NCBI GenBank assembly: GCA_002104905.1
Contig: MCFE01000256.1
Location: 1-64,000, forward strand
Reading direction: 5' to 3'
Length of the DNA stretch: 64,000 bases
Origin: Basidiobolus meristosporus CBS 931.73
Taxonomy: Eukaryota > Basidiobolomycota > Basidiobolomycetes > Basidiobolales > Basidiobolaceae
Shown here piece by piece: positions 10,437 through 21,890 of the stretch; position 1 is the first letter of the stretch, and each line of letters begins with the position of its first letter. Both the position numbers and the translations under genes were made by a program. A model generated the notes under the pieces. It was not told the origin of the DNA. It ran no database searches and saw only the letters and a program-made list of their open reading frames with translations.

Positions 10437-10540
10437 AGTTATGAACTCAAGCTGTCACTTTTGGCAGTGTATACTACTGTTATTGCTTCAAAATATTTCA
10501 CTACTGATAAGTTGGACAACTCTATCCACTATGTATGGAA
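10437..10540 (+). pseudogene. copia copy D, start of gag (part 1)
   Basis: A mutated primer site (AGTTATGAACTC) is followed by a gag leader that translates as LSLLAVYTTVIASKYFTTDK, clearly related to LSLSAMSTTAITGIFPSAEK of the other copies. The gypsy element G1-1 cuts it after the codons for HYVW. The frame continues at 15446. Confidence 0.8.
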
Positions 10541-10908
10541 TGTTACAAGTCTTGGTATAAGAGTTGTAGAGGAATATGGAGTTTAGGTAGTATTGTATTC
10601 ACTAAAACTTGAACTGATTTTTGTTGAGGTTCCAGCAGCTCCTTATATACATTATGCCAGATCAATTGCTGACTAATTGTATTTCCTAATGTAGGTGGTG
10701 GCTGATGACCCATTTGATTGCATCATCATCACCCAATAAGATCCTACTTAATATATCTATTTCTGTCTGATAAGGATCTGCTGATTCATTTGCTGACTAA
10801 TGCTACTGATTTGATAGATAATACTGATATACTGATAACCTAAACATATACTAATTGATTTGACTAAACACTGATCTAACTTAAACATTCAAGCGGCAGA
10901 TCATAACA
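10541..10908 (-). repeat. 3' LTR of gypsy G1-1
   Basis: This 368-bp repeat has TGTTACAAGTCTTGG at the left and CAGATCATAACA at the right. It follows the polypurine tract (complement of TTCTCCCCTACT, 10909-10920) of the minus-strand element. Confidence 0.93.
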
Positions 10909-10918
10909 TTCTCCCCTA

Positions 10919-13900
10919 CTAAAGTTGAGAGGGTTCTCCTGAATCTCTTTTCTTGTGATACCAATATCTTGATGGTTGAGTATTATCAGCAAGTCTTGCA
11001 AGCTTGAGTCTGTCCCTATGCACTAAGTCTTGCCGGATATTGCCTTGTTTGTCCACCAGTTGGTAAGTTGCAAATGGACATTCTCTGATGATCTTGAATG
11101 GTCCTGTCCATTGTGGCTCAAACTTCTTCTGAGTGTTGCTTCTTAGCAATACAAAGTTCCCAACTGTCAATGCTTCTGGTGCTATAGTCTTATCAAATCT
11201 CTGCTTCATCTTTTCTGCACTTTGAGATACTTTGGTCTGTGTCTTGACGTCTTTGTTCCAGTTGCTGGTGTCTACTTGGCTGACTGAGTTCATCTTCTAA
11301 GGTGTCTGTAAGCTTTGGTTGTGTGAGATCTCCTGGAATCCTTGGTTCACATCCATACACTAAGTAAAATGGTGATTGCTGGGTGGTGTTGTGTACTCTG
11401 ACTCTGCATGCAAAGAGTGCTTGGTCTATATACTCATCCCATCTACTGACAACTCCATTTGCATACTTGGTGAGCATTTTTCCAAATAATCCATTAAACC
11501 GCTCAGTGACTCCATTAGTTCTGGGGTGATATGCCAAGGTTTTCAAGTGTCTGATCTGCTGCATTTCCAGGTTAGCCTCTAATGTCTTTGCCATAAAGCT
11601 TGCTCCTCCATCAGATAAGATCTCCACAGGGCATCCAAACTTCATCAGGATCTTATGGTAAATGAAACTTGCAACTTCTTGTTCACTGGCTATTGGTACA
11701 GCTTTAGCAACTGACCATTTAGTGGCATGGTCAATTGCTACTAGGATCCAACAGTTGCATATCCTGGTAGTTGGCAGTCTTCCAATAAAGTCAATTCCCA
11801 TCTCTCAAATGGTCTTACAGGCTCCAAAGGGAAGAGTTTGGCAATTCTTTGTGGCTGGCCTTGATTGATTTGGCAGTTTGGGCATGTTTCCACTAGCTTC
11901 TCAATATCTTGTTTCATTCTGGGCCACCATGCTCTGGCTTTCACAAGGCTGTAGCTTCCTTCAATCCCAAGATGTCCATATTCATTGTGTAGCTTGTGTA
12001 TTAAATCCAGGCAAGAAACATAAGGGCAATAGGCAATAGGGCTTCCATCAACAATTTGGTAGAGTGTTTCATCCTGTACTACAAATTTGCTGGCTTCATC
12101 ATGGATTATCTTCTTGATATCTTCATCCACCTCATTAGGAATGGCTTGGTCCTTCAAGTACTTTGGTGATAGGCTAGGCCAATCTGGTTCATGCACCAAG
12201 TTGAGTTGAGCAACTTGATCTAATCTTGATAAGGCATCAGCAACCATGTTGTTTTTTCCAGGGCAGTAGACAATCTCCAGGTCAAATTGCTGAATGTATT
12301 CACCCCATCTTGTCATTCTTCTAGAGAGTACCTTCTGAGTAAATATATACTTGAGGGAGGCATGATCAGTCTTCACAGTGCATTTGACTGCTTCAATATA
12401 GCATCTCCATGTCTTCAAACAGTGTATTATAGCAAGCATCTCCTTCTCATGGACTGGATAGTTTTGTTCTGCTGAGTTCAGTTTCTTGGATTCAAGGGCA
12501 ACAGGCTAGTCCTTTCCCTTGTGTTCTTGGCTCAGCACTCCACCAATTGCATAATCTGAAGCATCTGTGCACAGAGTGAACTTTTTTCTGAAGCCTGGTA
12601 TTCTTAAGCTTGGCAGCTAAGCAAGCTCATTCTTGAGCATCTGGAAGGCAGTCTCATAAGCTATGTCCCACTTGTAGGTATTGTCTTTCTTGAGGATATC
12701 AGTTAAAGGGGCTGGGATACTTGCAAACAACTTGACAAATCTCCAATAATAGGAAACCATTCCAAGGAATGATCTGAGCTCTGATATGCTATGGGGCTGT
12801 TTCAGATTCTTGATTACTTCCACCTTCTTGGAGTCTAAGGTTACTCCTGTGTTAGTCACTATGTGTCCCAGATATTCAACATGTTCCTTGGAGAATTCAC
12901 ACTTGGGTAGCTTGCCATAAAGCTTGTTCTCTCTTAGCTTCTTCAAGACCTTTTCAATGTGCACCAAGTGATCCTCTTCTGTCTTGCTGTATATCAATAT
13001 GTCATCCAGGTAGATTATCACAAACTTGTCTAAGTACTCCTGAAAGACAGTCTGCATCAGTGTCATGAATGTTGCAGGGGCACTAGTGAGGCCAAAACTC
13101 ATGACTAAGAACTTGTAATGTCCATATCTGGTCCTGAATGCTGTCTTAGGGATATCTTCTGGTTTCACCCTAATCTGGTTGTATCCTGACATGAGGTCAA
13201 TCTTGCTGAAAATAGTGGCTCCATTAAGTTGGTCCAAAGGCTCATCAATCCAAGGTATGGGGTACTTATTCTTGACGGTAACTGAGTTCAGGGCTCTGCA
13301 GTCAATGCACATCCTAAGTGTTCCATCCTTCTTTTTCACAAAAAGCACTGGTGCTCCCCAGGGTGACTTGCTGGGCCTGATGTATCCTTGCTCCAATAGC
13401 TGATTGATTTGTCTCTTCATTTCCTCCAATTCCAATAGACTCATTCTGTATGGTGTCTTGCTCACTGGAGGGCTATCTCCTCTGTCAATGGCATGATCCA
13501 CGTCTCTAACTGGTGGTAGCCCTACAAGCTCATCTGGAAACACGTCTGAATACTTCTTCAAGAGAGTCTGGACCTGCTGGGGTGCTGAGGTAGAGGAATC
13601 CCCCTGTAATACCGCCATGAGGAACATCTGAGTACCTTTTCTAAGTGTGCTACAGAACTGGGTCTTGCTAAGTTCACTTGTCTAACACATACTGGAATTG
13701 ACCAAGTTGAAATCCAGCCTGGTAGGCAATAGCTCATAAGTCTTGTTGTCCTGTTGGATCTGAGTAGCATGGGTTCTCCAGTTGATATATGGATTACAAC
13801 GAAATAGCCAGGTTTTTCCAAGTACAAGGTCAAACTTGCAGTTCCCAAATATATAAGCCTGTAGGTCTTCTTCATACTCATTGATCTTCATTCTTACTGG

Positions 13901-15019
13901 CTGGGTAATACAGTTGATTATGTGAGAGCTCCCATCAGCTGTGGAGACTGAAGTTGATTTGGTAGGTTCCAGGTTGATTCCAGCTTTCAAGGCAAATTGC
14001 TCTGACATTTACTCTTGCAATGCTCCTGAGTCAATCATGATCTTGGCAGGTACTCCATTGATTACTCCATTCAAGTATAATAGCTTTCCTGAGTTTGAGG
14101 TCATCTGGGATAGGTATTCTTCTGTCATGTGGAACGTGAGTTCTGAGTTTTCTTCAAGCTCATCTTCAACATTACTGTGTTCATGGGACTCAATATGGTT
14201 GAAGGTTCTTGTTGGCTGGTGTTCATTTCTTCTCTGAGGGCAGTACTTTGCAATATGTCCATGCTGGTGGCAGTTGAAACAAAGTCCTTTCTTCTTACAT
14301 TCTTCTGAGGTAGGATTCTTCAGCATAGCATCTATTTCCATTGGTACTGCTTCTGACTGTCTTCTTTCATAATGATTGTAGCTTTTCTGATTAGTCACTG
14401 CAGGCTTCCCAACTCCAAACATAGCTGAGTCATAGTCAATGGCAATCTTGATGGCTTCTTCAATAGTCTGAGGTCTTTGGTAATTCACTTCCTTGCAAGT
14501 TCTTTCTTTTAACCCATCAATAAAGTATTCAACTTGATCCAGGTGGTTCATTCTTTCAATTTGTTCAAGTGGACATCTGTACTCATAGATGTATTCTTGA
14601 ACCATTCCTTTCTGTCTGAGTGTCTTTAACTTCCTTCTTAGTAGTGTCTGCTGGTGTGGAGGTTCAAAAGCATCCTGAATTTCCAACACAAACTCATCCC
14701 AGGTAGAGATTATAGAGCATCCCATCATTGAGGCTGACCTGATCTTGTTGTGGTACCACTGCAAAGCTGCATCTGCCAGGTAAGAAGCTGCATAATGCAA
14801 CTTGCTTTCTGGAGCAAGTCCTTTAGCTTTAAAAGCTTCTTCAATCTGAAAGAGCCAAGTTCCCAGGTTTTCATTGACTCTGCCATGGTACTGGTTGACC
14901 TTCACACTAAAGTTGCTCTTAAGAGGGCTTTGCTGGTTCTGAGCCATGGTAGTCATTCCTTGTTGCTGTTGGGCCAGGATTTGCTGCATGGCATTCTTCC
15001 ATTCTTGATTGTCCAACAT
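10919..15019 (-). pseudogene. gypsy gag-pol, G1-1, broken
   Basis: Gag, zinc knuckle, protease, reverse transcriptase, RNase H and integrase follow in the usual Ty3/gypsy order, as in the intact copy. Relative to that copy I see four stop codons: TAC to TAA right after the protease site near 14008, GAG to TAG near 13682, AAG to TAG near 12617 and TAC to TAG near 12508. I also see two frameshifts: a 1-bp deletion near 11801 and a 2-bp deletion near 11243. The protease active site reads DSGAL instead of DSGAS, caused by a CpG to TpG change. YLDD of reverse transcriptase is kept. Confidence 0.92.
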
Positions 15020-15059
15020 CTTGAGGGTGGTTTCTTCTTTCTTCAGGAAGGCGGTTTCT

Positions 15060-15076
15060 GGTTATTGCTGCTACCA
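15060..15076 (-). promoter_or_regulatory. primer-binding site of gypsy G1-1
   Basis: On the minus strand the sequence TGGTAGCAGCAATAACC follows the 5' LTR after one base. It starts with TGG, which would pair with a tRNA CCA end; the next bases resemble yeast-type initiator tRNA-Met priming. The intact copy has a CpG where this one has TpG. Confidence 0.65.
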
Positions 15077-15077
15077 A

Positions 15078-15445
15078 TGTTACAAGTCTTGGCATAAGAG
15101 TTGTAGAGGAATAGGTAGTTTAGCTAGTATTGTATTCACTAAAACTTGAACTGATTTTTATTGAGGTTCCAGCAGCTCCTTATATACATTTTGCCAGATC
15201 AATTGCTGACTAATTGTATTTCCTAGTGTAGGTTGTGGCTGATGACTCATTTGACTGCATCATCATCACCCAATAAGATCCTACTTAATATATCTATTTC
15301 TGTCTGATAAGGATCTGCTGATTCATTTGCTGACTAATGCTACTGATTTGATAGATAATACTGATATACTGATAACCTAAACATATACTAATTGATTTGA
15401 CTAAAAACCAATCTAACTTAAACATTCAAGCACCAGATCATAATA
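15078..15445 (-). repeat. 5' LTR of gypsy G1-1
   Basis: This 368-bp LTR differs from the other LTR of the same element at several sites, including a terminal ATA instead of ACA at the right end. That fits an old insertion. Confidence 0.92.
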
Positions 15446-16540
15446 GGAAGGTGGAAATATAGGTGTTACTACAGGAGAGAGGCCTTGGGATATTGTTATG
15501 GCAGAAAAATGCCCTTAGACAAAGTATGAACCACTTTATCATACTCTTCACTGCAAAATGGGGTGCCAGGACATGCAAATAGATTATCATTCAGATGGCA
15601 CAATCTATGATAAATGATCAATAATTATTCCAAGAATTTAGGTGGAAGCAGTTGATAGAGTTGAAGACCTTAAAAGAAGCTCTACCAGAGTACTTTGAGA
15701 TTTTACTCCACTTGAAGAGTGGTATAGATATAAACCTGGTGTAGAGCTCTTAAGAATATTCAGTTGTACAACATGTGCAAAGATACTACCTGCAAATTAG
15801 TCAAAAGCTGTGCCAAAAAGTGTAAATTGTATGTCTTAAGGCTACAGCAATGAGTGTATGGCAAAGAGACCCTGTAATACCAAAGCTGAGAAGCAGTTCC
15901 AGTCTAGGGATGCGTTGTGAAACATATATTTGCACTATGTACAAAATGACATCATAAAACAACAAAAATCAGATTTCAAGCTCTCCAGCAATCAGGATTG
16001 AATTGGCCAAGATAATACAAGTTTCTCCCTCTAGAGGACCCTAATAGCATAGTTTGGCCAACATCAGTGTGCAGGAATATTTCAATAGTGAATATTGAAG
16101 TGTTGTAAGGAAGAAGATCCAGCCAGATCTAAAATAGCCCAAATACTGTATCAATGAGGGTACAGACTTAGCCCATGTGTATTCAGTCCATATTAATGAG
16201 CCTAAACTGTAAATGGGATATAAATAGCGCATAGGCAGAGCCTAGAAGATATGCAATGACTGAGATGTATCAAACTCTGATGGAAAATCATACTTGGTAC
16301 TTAGTCTGATTGCCAAACAACTATAAATTGTTTGGATGATGATGGGTCTTCTGGGCAAATCATAGGCTCATTGTACAAATGAAAGACACAAAGCAAGACT
16401 GGCAGCCAAAAGATATTGTCAATCAAAAGTTCTGGACTATACTTATACCTTTGCACCAGATGATAAGTCTAATCCCATCCAATTAATACTGGCTTTTACA
16501 GCCAAATATAAGGTTAGTATTCATCATGTGAATGTAAAAG
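15446..16540 (+). pseudogene. copia copy D: gag end, integrase, start of RT (part 2)
   Basis: After G1-1 the gag frame resumes (ERPWDIVMAEKCP-like codons near 15475-15510). The sequence then jumps to the integrase core (QNGVPGHANR near 15555) and continues through the integrase-RT linker to reverse transcriptase (AFTAKYKVSIHHVNVK at 16490-16540). Protease and the integrase HHCC domain are deleted. Stops and frameshifts are common. The RT motif is interrupted by gypsy G1-2 and resumes at 21479. Confidence 0.82.
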
Positions 16541-16908
16541 TGTTACAAGTCTTGGTATAAGAGTTGTAGAGGAATAGGGAGTTTAGCTAGTATTGTATTC
16601 ACTAAAACTTGAACTGATTTTTATTGAGGTTCCAGCAGCTCCTTATATACATTTTGCCAGATCAATTGCTGACTAATTGTATTTCCTAATGTAGGTTGTG
16701 GCTGATGACTCATTTGATTGCATCATCATCACCCAATAAGATCCTACTTAATATATCTATTTCTGTCTGATAAGGATCTGCTGATTCATTTGCTGACTAA
16801 TGCTACTGATTTCATAGATAATACTGATGTACTGATAACCTAAACATATACTAACTGATTTGACTAAAAACTGATCTAACTTAAACATTCAAGCGGCAGA
16901 TCATAACA
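16541..16908 (-). repeat. 3' LTR of gypsy G1-2
   Basis: This 368-bp repeat, TGTTACAAGTCTTGG to CAGATCATAACA, appears identical to the LTR at 21111-21478. Confidence 0.96.
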
Positions 16909-16920
16909 TTCTCCCCTACT
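16909..16920 (-). promoter_or_regulatory. polypurine tract of gypsy G1-2
   Basis: On the minus strand AGTAGGGGAGAA directly precedes the 3' LTR. It overlaps the last bases of the gag-pol stop codon. It would prime plus-strand synthesis during reverse transcription. Confidence 0.75.
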
Positions 16921-19900
16921 AAAGTTGAGAGGGTTCTCCTGAATCTCTTTTCTTGTGATACCAATATCTTGATGGTTCAGTATTATCAGCAAGTCTTACA
17001 AGCTTGAGTCTGTCCCTATGCACTAAGTCTTCCCGGATATTGCCTTGTTTGTCCGCCAGTTGGTAAGTTGCAAATGGACATTCTCTGATGATCTTGAATG
17101 GTCCTGTCCATTGTGGCTCAAACTTCTTCTGAGTGTTGCTTCTTAGCAATACAAAGTTCCCAACTGTCAATGCTTCTGGTGCTATAGTCTTATCAAATCT
17201 CTGCTTCATCTTTTCTGCACTTTGAGATACTTTGGTCTGTGCCTCTTGACGTCTTTGTTCCAGTTGCTGGTGTCTACTTGGCTGACTGAGTTCATCTTCT
17301 AAGGTGTCTGTAAGCTTTGGTTGTGTGAGATCTCCTGGAATCCTTGGTTCACATCCATAAACTAAGTAAAATGGTGATTGCTGGGTGGTGTTGTGTACTC
17401 TGACACTGCATGCAAAGAGTGCTTGGTCTATATACTCATCCCATCTACTGACAACTCCATTTGCATACTTGGTCAGCATTTTTCCAAATAATCCATTAAA
17501 CCGCTCAGTGACTCCATTAGTTCTGGGGTGATATGCCGAGGTTTTCAAGTGTCTGATCTGCTGCATTTCCAGGTAAGCCTCTAATGTCTTTGCCATAAAG
17601 TTTGCACCTCTATCGGATAAGATCTCCACAGGGCATCCAAACTTCATCAGGATCTCATGGTAAATGAAACTTGCAACTTCTTGTTCACTGGCTATTGGTA
17701 CAGCTTTAGCAACTGGCCATTTAGTGGCATGGTCAATTGCTACTAGGATCCAACGGTTGCATTTCCTGGTAGTTGGCAGTCTTCCAATAAAGTCAATTCC
17801 CCATCTCTCAAATGGTCTTACAGGCTCCAAAGGGAAGAGTTCGGCAATTCTTTGTGGCTGGCCTTGATTGATTTGGCAGTTTGGGCATGTTTTAACTAGC
17901 TTCTCAATGTCTTGTTTCATTCTGGGCCACCATGCTCTGGCTTTTACAAGGCTATAGGTTCCTTCAATCCCAAGATGTCCATATCCATTGTGTAGCTTAT
18001 GTATTAAATCCAGGCGAGCAACATAAGGACAATAGGCAATAGGGCTTCCATCAACAATTCGGTAGAGTGTTTCATTCTGTACAACAAATTTGCTGGCCTC
18101 ATCACGGATTATCTTCTTGATATCTTCATCCACCTCATTAGGAATGGCTTGGTCCTCCAAGTACTTTGGTAATAGGCTAGGCCAATCTGATTCATGCACC
18201 AAGTTGAGTTGTGCAACTTGATCTAATCTTGATAAGGCATCAGCAACCGTGTTGTTTTTTCCAGGGCAGTAGACAATCTCTAGGTCAAATTGCTGAACGT
18301 ATTCACTCCATCTTGTCATTCTTCTAGAGAGTACCTTCTGAGTAAATATATACTTGAGGGAGGCATGATCAGTCTTCACAGTGCATTTGACTCCTTCAAT
18401 ATAGCATCTCCATGTCTTCAAACAGTGTATTATAGCAAGCATCTCCTTCTCATGAACTGGATAGTTTTGTTCTGCTGAGTTCAGTTTCTTGGATTCAAAG
18501 GCAACAGGGTAGTCCTTTCCCTCGTGTTCTTGGCTCAGCACTCCACCAATTGCATAATCTGAAGCATCTGTGCACAGAGTGAACTCTTTTCTGAAGTCTG
18601 GTATTCTTAAGCTTGGCAGCTTAGCAAGTTCATTCTTTAGTGTCTGGAAGGCAGTCTCACAAGCTATGTCCCACTTGTAGGTATTGTCTTTCTTGAGGAT
18701 ATCAGTTAAAGGGGCTGCAATACTTGCAAATGACTTGACAAATCTCCGATAATAGGAAACCATTCCAAGGAAGGATCTGAGTTCTGATATGCTATGGGGC
18801 TGCTTCAAATTCTTGATTACTTCCACCTTCTTGGGGTCTAAGGTTACTCCTGTGCTAGTCACTATGTGTCCCAGATATTCTACGTGTTCCTTGAAGAATT
18901 CACACTTGGCTAGCTTGCCGTATAGCTTGTTCTCTCTTAGTTTCTTCAAGACCTTTTCAATGTGCACCATGTGATCCTTTTCTGTCTTGCTGTATATCAA
19001 TATGTCATCCAGGTAGATTATCACAAACTTGTCTAAGTACTCCTGAAAGACAGTCTGCATCAGCGTCATGAATGTTGCAGGGGCATTAGTGAGGCCAAAA
19101 CTCATGACTAAGTACTTGTAATGTCCATATCTGGTCCTGAATGCTGTCTTAGGGATATCTTCTGGTTTCACCCTAATCTGGTTGTATCCTGACATGAGGT
19201 CAATCTTGCTGAAAATAGTGGCTCCATTAAGTTGGTCCAAAAGCTCATCAATCCGAGGTATGGGGTACTTATTCTTGACGGTAACTGAGTTCAGGGCTCT
19301 GTAGTCAATGCACATCCTAAGTGTTCCATCCTTCTTTTTCACAAAAAGCACTGCTGCTCCCCAAGGTGACTTGCTGGGCCTGATGTATCCTTGCTCCAAT
19401 AGCTGATCAATTTGTTTCTTCATTTCCTCCAATTCCAATGGACTCATTCTGTAAGGTGTCTTGCTCACTGGAGGGCTATCTCCTGTGTCAATGGCATGAT
19501 CCACGTCTCTGACTGGTGGTAGGCTTACAAGCTCATCTGGAAACACGTCTGAATATTTCTTCAAGAGAGTCTGGACCTGCTGGGGTGCTGGGATAGAGGA
19601 ATCCTCCTGTAATACCGCCATGAGGAACATCTGGGTACCTTTTCTAAGTGCTCTACAGAACTGGGTCTTGCTAAGTTCACTTGTCTCACACACACTGGAA
19701 TTGACCAAGTTGAAATCCAGCCTGGCAGGTAATAGCTCATAGGTCTTGTTGTCTTTTTGGATCTGAGTAGCATGGGTTCTCCAGTTGATTGATGGATTAC
19801 GACAAAATAGCCAGGTTTTCCCAAGTACAAGGTCAAACTTGCAGTTCCCAAATATATAAGCCTGTAGGTCTTCTTCATAGTCATTGATCTTCATTCTTAC

Positions 19901-21052
19901 TGGCTGGGTAATACGGTTGATTATGTGGGAGTTCCCATCTGCTGTGGAGACTGAAGTTGATTTGGTAGGTTCCGAGTTGATTCCAGCTTTCAAAGCAAAT
20001 TGCTCTGACATGTACTCATGCGATGCTCCTGAGTCAATCATGATCTTGGCAGGTACTCCATTGATTGCTCCATTCAGGTACAATAACTTCCCTGAGTTTG
20101 AAGTCATTTGGGACAAGTACTCTTCTGTCATATGGAAGGTGAGTTCCGAGTCTTCTTCAAGCTCATCTTCCTCATTATTGTGTTCATGGGATTCAATATG
20201 GTTGAAGGTTCTTGTTGGCTGGTGTCCATTTCTTCTCTGAGGGCAGTATTTTGCAATATGTCCCTGCTGGTGGCAATTGAAGCAAAGTCCTCTCTTCTTG
20301 CATTCTTCTGAGGAGGGATTCTTCTGCATAGCGTCTATTTCCATTGGTACTGCTTCTGATTGTCTTCTTTCATAATGATTATAGCCTTTCTGACTAGTCA
20401 CTGTAGGCTTCCCAACTCCAAACATAGCTGAGTCATAGTCAATGGCAATCTTGATGGCTTCTTCAATAGTCTGAGGTCTTTGGTAATTGACTTCCTTGCG
20501 AGTTCTTTCTTTCAACCCATCAATAAAGTATTCAACTTGATCCAAGGGGTCCATTCTTTCAATTTGTCCAAGTAGACATCTGTACTCATAGATGTATTCT
20601 TGCACCATTCCTTTCTGTCTGAGTGTCTTTAACTTCCTTCTTAGTAGTGTCTGCTGGTGTGGAGGTTCAAAAGCATCCTGAATTTCCGACACAAACTCAT
20701 CCCAGGTAGAGATTGTAGAGCATCCCATCATAGTAGCTGACCTGATCTTGTTGTGGTACCACTGTAAAGCTGCATCTGCCAGGTAAGAAGCTGCATAATG
20801 CAACTTGCTCTCTGGAGCAATTCCTTTAGCTTTAAAAGCTTCTTCAATCTGAAAGAGCCAAGTTCCCAGGTTTTCATTGACTCTGCCATGGTACCGGTTG
20901 ACCTTCACACTAAAGTTGCTCTTGATAGGGCTTTGCTGGCTCTGAGCCATGGTAGTCATTCCTTGTTGCTGTTGGCTGAGGATCTGGAGTAGCTGTTGCT
21001 GTTGGGCCAGGATTTGCTGCATGGCATTCTTCCATTCTTGATTGTCCGACAT
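16919..21052 (-). CDS. gypsy gag-pol polyprotein, 1377 aa
   Basis: This single frame encodes the whole replication machinery, as in fungal Tf1-like elements. Domains in order: Gln-rich start and gag core (about 50-215), zinc knuckle C257-C260-H265-C270, aspartic protease D340-SGAS, reverse transcriptase with D618 and YLDD at 680-683, RNase H with D829, E870 and D895, integrase zinc domain H1021-H1026-C1056-C1059, and integrase core D1087, D1147 and E1183 (35 residues between the last two). The C-terminal part ([16 protein letters not shown], about 1317-1332) is the usual gypsy tail; no chromodomain follows. All catalytic residues are present. The start is the first ATG after the primer site. 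Promoter and RNA start should lie in the right LTR. Confidence 0.97.
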   Translation of the reverse strand: MSDNQEWKNAMQQILAQQQQLLQILSQQQQGMTTMAQSQQSPIKSNFSVKVNRYHGRVNENLGTWLFQIEEAFKAKGIAPESKLHYAASYLADAALQWYHNKIRSATMMGCSTISTWDEFVSEIQDAFEPPHQQTLLRRKLKTLRQKGMVQEYIYEYRCLLGQIERMDPLDQVEYFIDGLKERTRKEVNYQRPQTIEEAIKIAIDYDSAMFGVGKPTVTSQKGYNHYERRQSEAVPMEIDAMQKNPSSEECKKRGLCFNCHQQGHIAKYCPQRRNGHQPTRTFNHIESHEHNNEEDELEEDSELTFHMTEEYLSQMTSNSGKLLYLNGAINGVPAKIMIDSGASHEYMSEQFALKAGINSEPTKSTSVSTADGNSHIINRITQPVRMKINDYEEDLQAYIFGNCKFDLVLGKTWLFCRNPSINWRTHATQIQKDNKTYELLPARLDFNLVNSSVCETSELSKTQFCRALRKGTQMFLMAVLQEDSSIPAPQQVQTLLKKYSDVFPDELVSLPPVRDVDHAIDTGDSPPVSKTPYRMSPLELEEMKKQIDQLLEQGYIRPSKSPWGAAVLFVKKKDGTLRMCIDYRALNSVTVKNKYPIPRIDELLDQLNGATIFSKIDLMSGYNQIRVKPEDIPKTAFRTRYGHYKYLVMSFGLTNAPATFMTLMQTVFQEYLDKFVIIYLDDILIYSKTEKDHMVHIEKVLKKLRENKLYGKLAKCEFFKEHVEYLGHIVTSTGVTLDPKKVEVIKNLKQPHSISELRSFLGMVSYYRRFVKSFASIAAPLTDILKKDNTYKWDIACETAFQTLKNELAKLPSLRIPDFRKEFTLCTDASDYAIGGVLSQEHEGKDYPVAFESKKLNSAEQNYPVHEKEMLAIIHCLKTWRCYIEGVKCTVKTDHASLKYIFTQKVLSRRMTRWSEYVQQFDLEIVYCPGKNNTVADALSRLDQVAQLNLVHESDWPSLLPKYLEDQAIPNEVDEDIKKIIRDEASKFVVQNETLYRIVDGSPIAYCPYVARLDLIHKLHNGYGHLGIEGTYSLVKARAWWPRMKQDIEKLVKTCPNCQINQGQPQRIAELFPLEPVRPFERWGIDFIGRLPTTRKCNRWILVAIDHATKWPVAKAVPIASEQEVASFIYHEILMKFGCPVEILSDRGANFMAKTLEAYLEMQQIRHLKTSAYHPRTNGVTERFNGLFGKMLTKYANGVVSRWDEYIDQALFACSVRVHNTTQQSPFYLVYGCEPRIPGDLTQPKLTDTLEDELSQPSRHQQLEQRRQEAQTKVSQSAEKMKQRFDKTIAPEALTVGNFVLLRSNTQKKFEPQWTGPFKIIRECPFATYQLADKQGNIREDLVHRDRLKLVRLADNTEPSRYWYHKKRDSGEPSQL

Positions 21053-21092
21053 CTTGAGGGTGTTTTCTTCTTTCTTCAGGAGGGAGGTTTCT

Positions 21093-21109
21093 GGTTATCG
21101 CTGCTACCA
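21093..21109 (-). promoter_or_regulatory. primer-binding site of gypsy G1-2
   Basis: TGGTAGCAGCGATAACC on the minus strand follows the 5' LTR after one base. The leading TGG should pair with a tRNA 3' CCA end. Which tRNA is used cannot be decided without the host tRNA set. Confidence 0.7.
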
Positions 21110-21110
21110 A

Positions 21111-21478
21111 TGTTACAAGTCTTGGTATAAGAGTTGTAGAGGAATAGGGAGTTTAGCTAGTATTGTATTCACTAAAACTTGAACTGATTTTTATTGAGGT
21201 TCCAGCAGCTCCTTATATACATTTTGCCAGATCAATTGCTGACTAATTGTATTTCCTAATGTAGGTTGTGGCTGATGACTCATTTGATTGCATCATCATC
21301 ACCCAATAAGATCCTACTTAATATATCTATTTCTGTCTGATAAGGATCTGCTGATTCATTTGCTGACTAATGCTACTGATTTCATAGATAATACTGATGT
21401 ACTGATAACCTAAACATATACTAACTGATTTGACTAAAAACTGATCTAACTTAAACATTCAAGCGGCAGATCATAACA
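21111..21478 (-). repeat. 5' LTR of gypsy G1-2
   Basis: This 368-bp LTR matches the 3' LTR base for base as far as I can read. It should carry the promoter for the element's RNA. Confidence 0.96.
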
Positions 21479-21890
21479 AAAGCAGCATTTTTGCAAGTGA
21501 AACCTGATGAAAATCTGTACACAGACCTAATTGATGAGTTTGCTGACCAACATAACCTCCATTTGGTATGAGAGCAAAAGAAATGTCTATATGGTCTCAA
21601 ACAATTGCCAAGAGCCTGGAACTACCAGATAGGTTTTTATCTAGAATCTTTGAGCTTCCAAAGTGTTACTACTGGCAATAGTATCTATATATTAAGATAG
21701 AGCAAATCTGTTTTTGTAAGCTCTATATGTGGATGATATAAGGACAGCCCTCATTAGCCAAGAAATATTGAAAGAATCTAAGTCCAGCCTATCTAAGAGG
21801 TTCAAAGAGTCCAATCTACCTTATGAAAAATAATTGTGATCATGCTATCTAGAGGCCATTAAAAATTTGAATCCTAAGATTAAGAGGTAT
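21479..21890 (+). pseudogene. copia copy D: rest of reverse transcriptase (part 3)
   Basis: The RT frame resumes with KAAFLQVKPDENLY and continues through NVYMVSNNCQEPGT-like codons to ALYVDD near 21720-21735, so the catalytic YVDD is still legible. Stops interrupt it and homology fades after about 21860 (LPYEK). RNase H is missing. Confidence 0.75.

Larger units (their letters stand above)
10541..15445 (-). mobile_element. Ty3/gypsy retrotransposon G1-1, decayed, TSD GGAA
   Basis: This 4905-bp minus-strand element has 368-bp LTRs at 10541-10908 and 15078-15445 and GGAA on both flanks (10537-10540 and 15446-15449). It is a broken relative of the intact copy at 16541-21478. The target was the gag gene of copia copy D. 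Many CpG sites of the intact copy appear here as TpG or CpA, which points to methylation-driven decay. Confidence 0.95.
16541..21478 (-). mobile_element. Ty3/gypsy retrotransposon G1-2, apparently intact, TSD AAAG
   Basis: This 4938-bp minus-strand element has 368-bp LTRs in which I see no difference by eye. AAAG flanks both sides (16537-16540 and 21479-21482), and a single uninterrupted gag-pol frame fills the body. It has a polypurine tract beside the left LTR and a primer site beside the right LTR. It keeps many CpG sites that are decayed in G1-1. All of this indicates a recent insertion. It sits inside the reverse transcriptase of copia copy D. Confidence 0.97.

Noticed and set aside
19884-20240. 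Plus-strand frame of 118 codons opposite gypsy gag-pol, with relatives at 13941-14237 and 14750-15097
   Set aside because: It is the antisense shadow of the gag and protease codons; it appears in both copies only because they are homologous.
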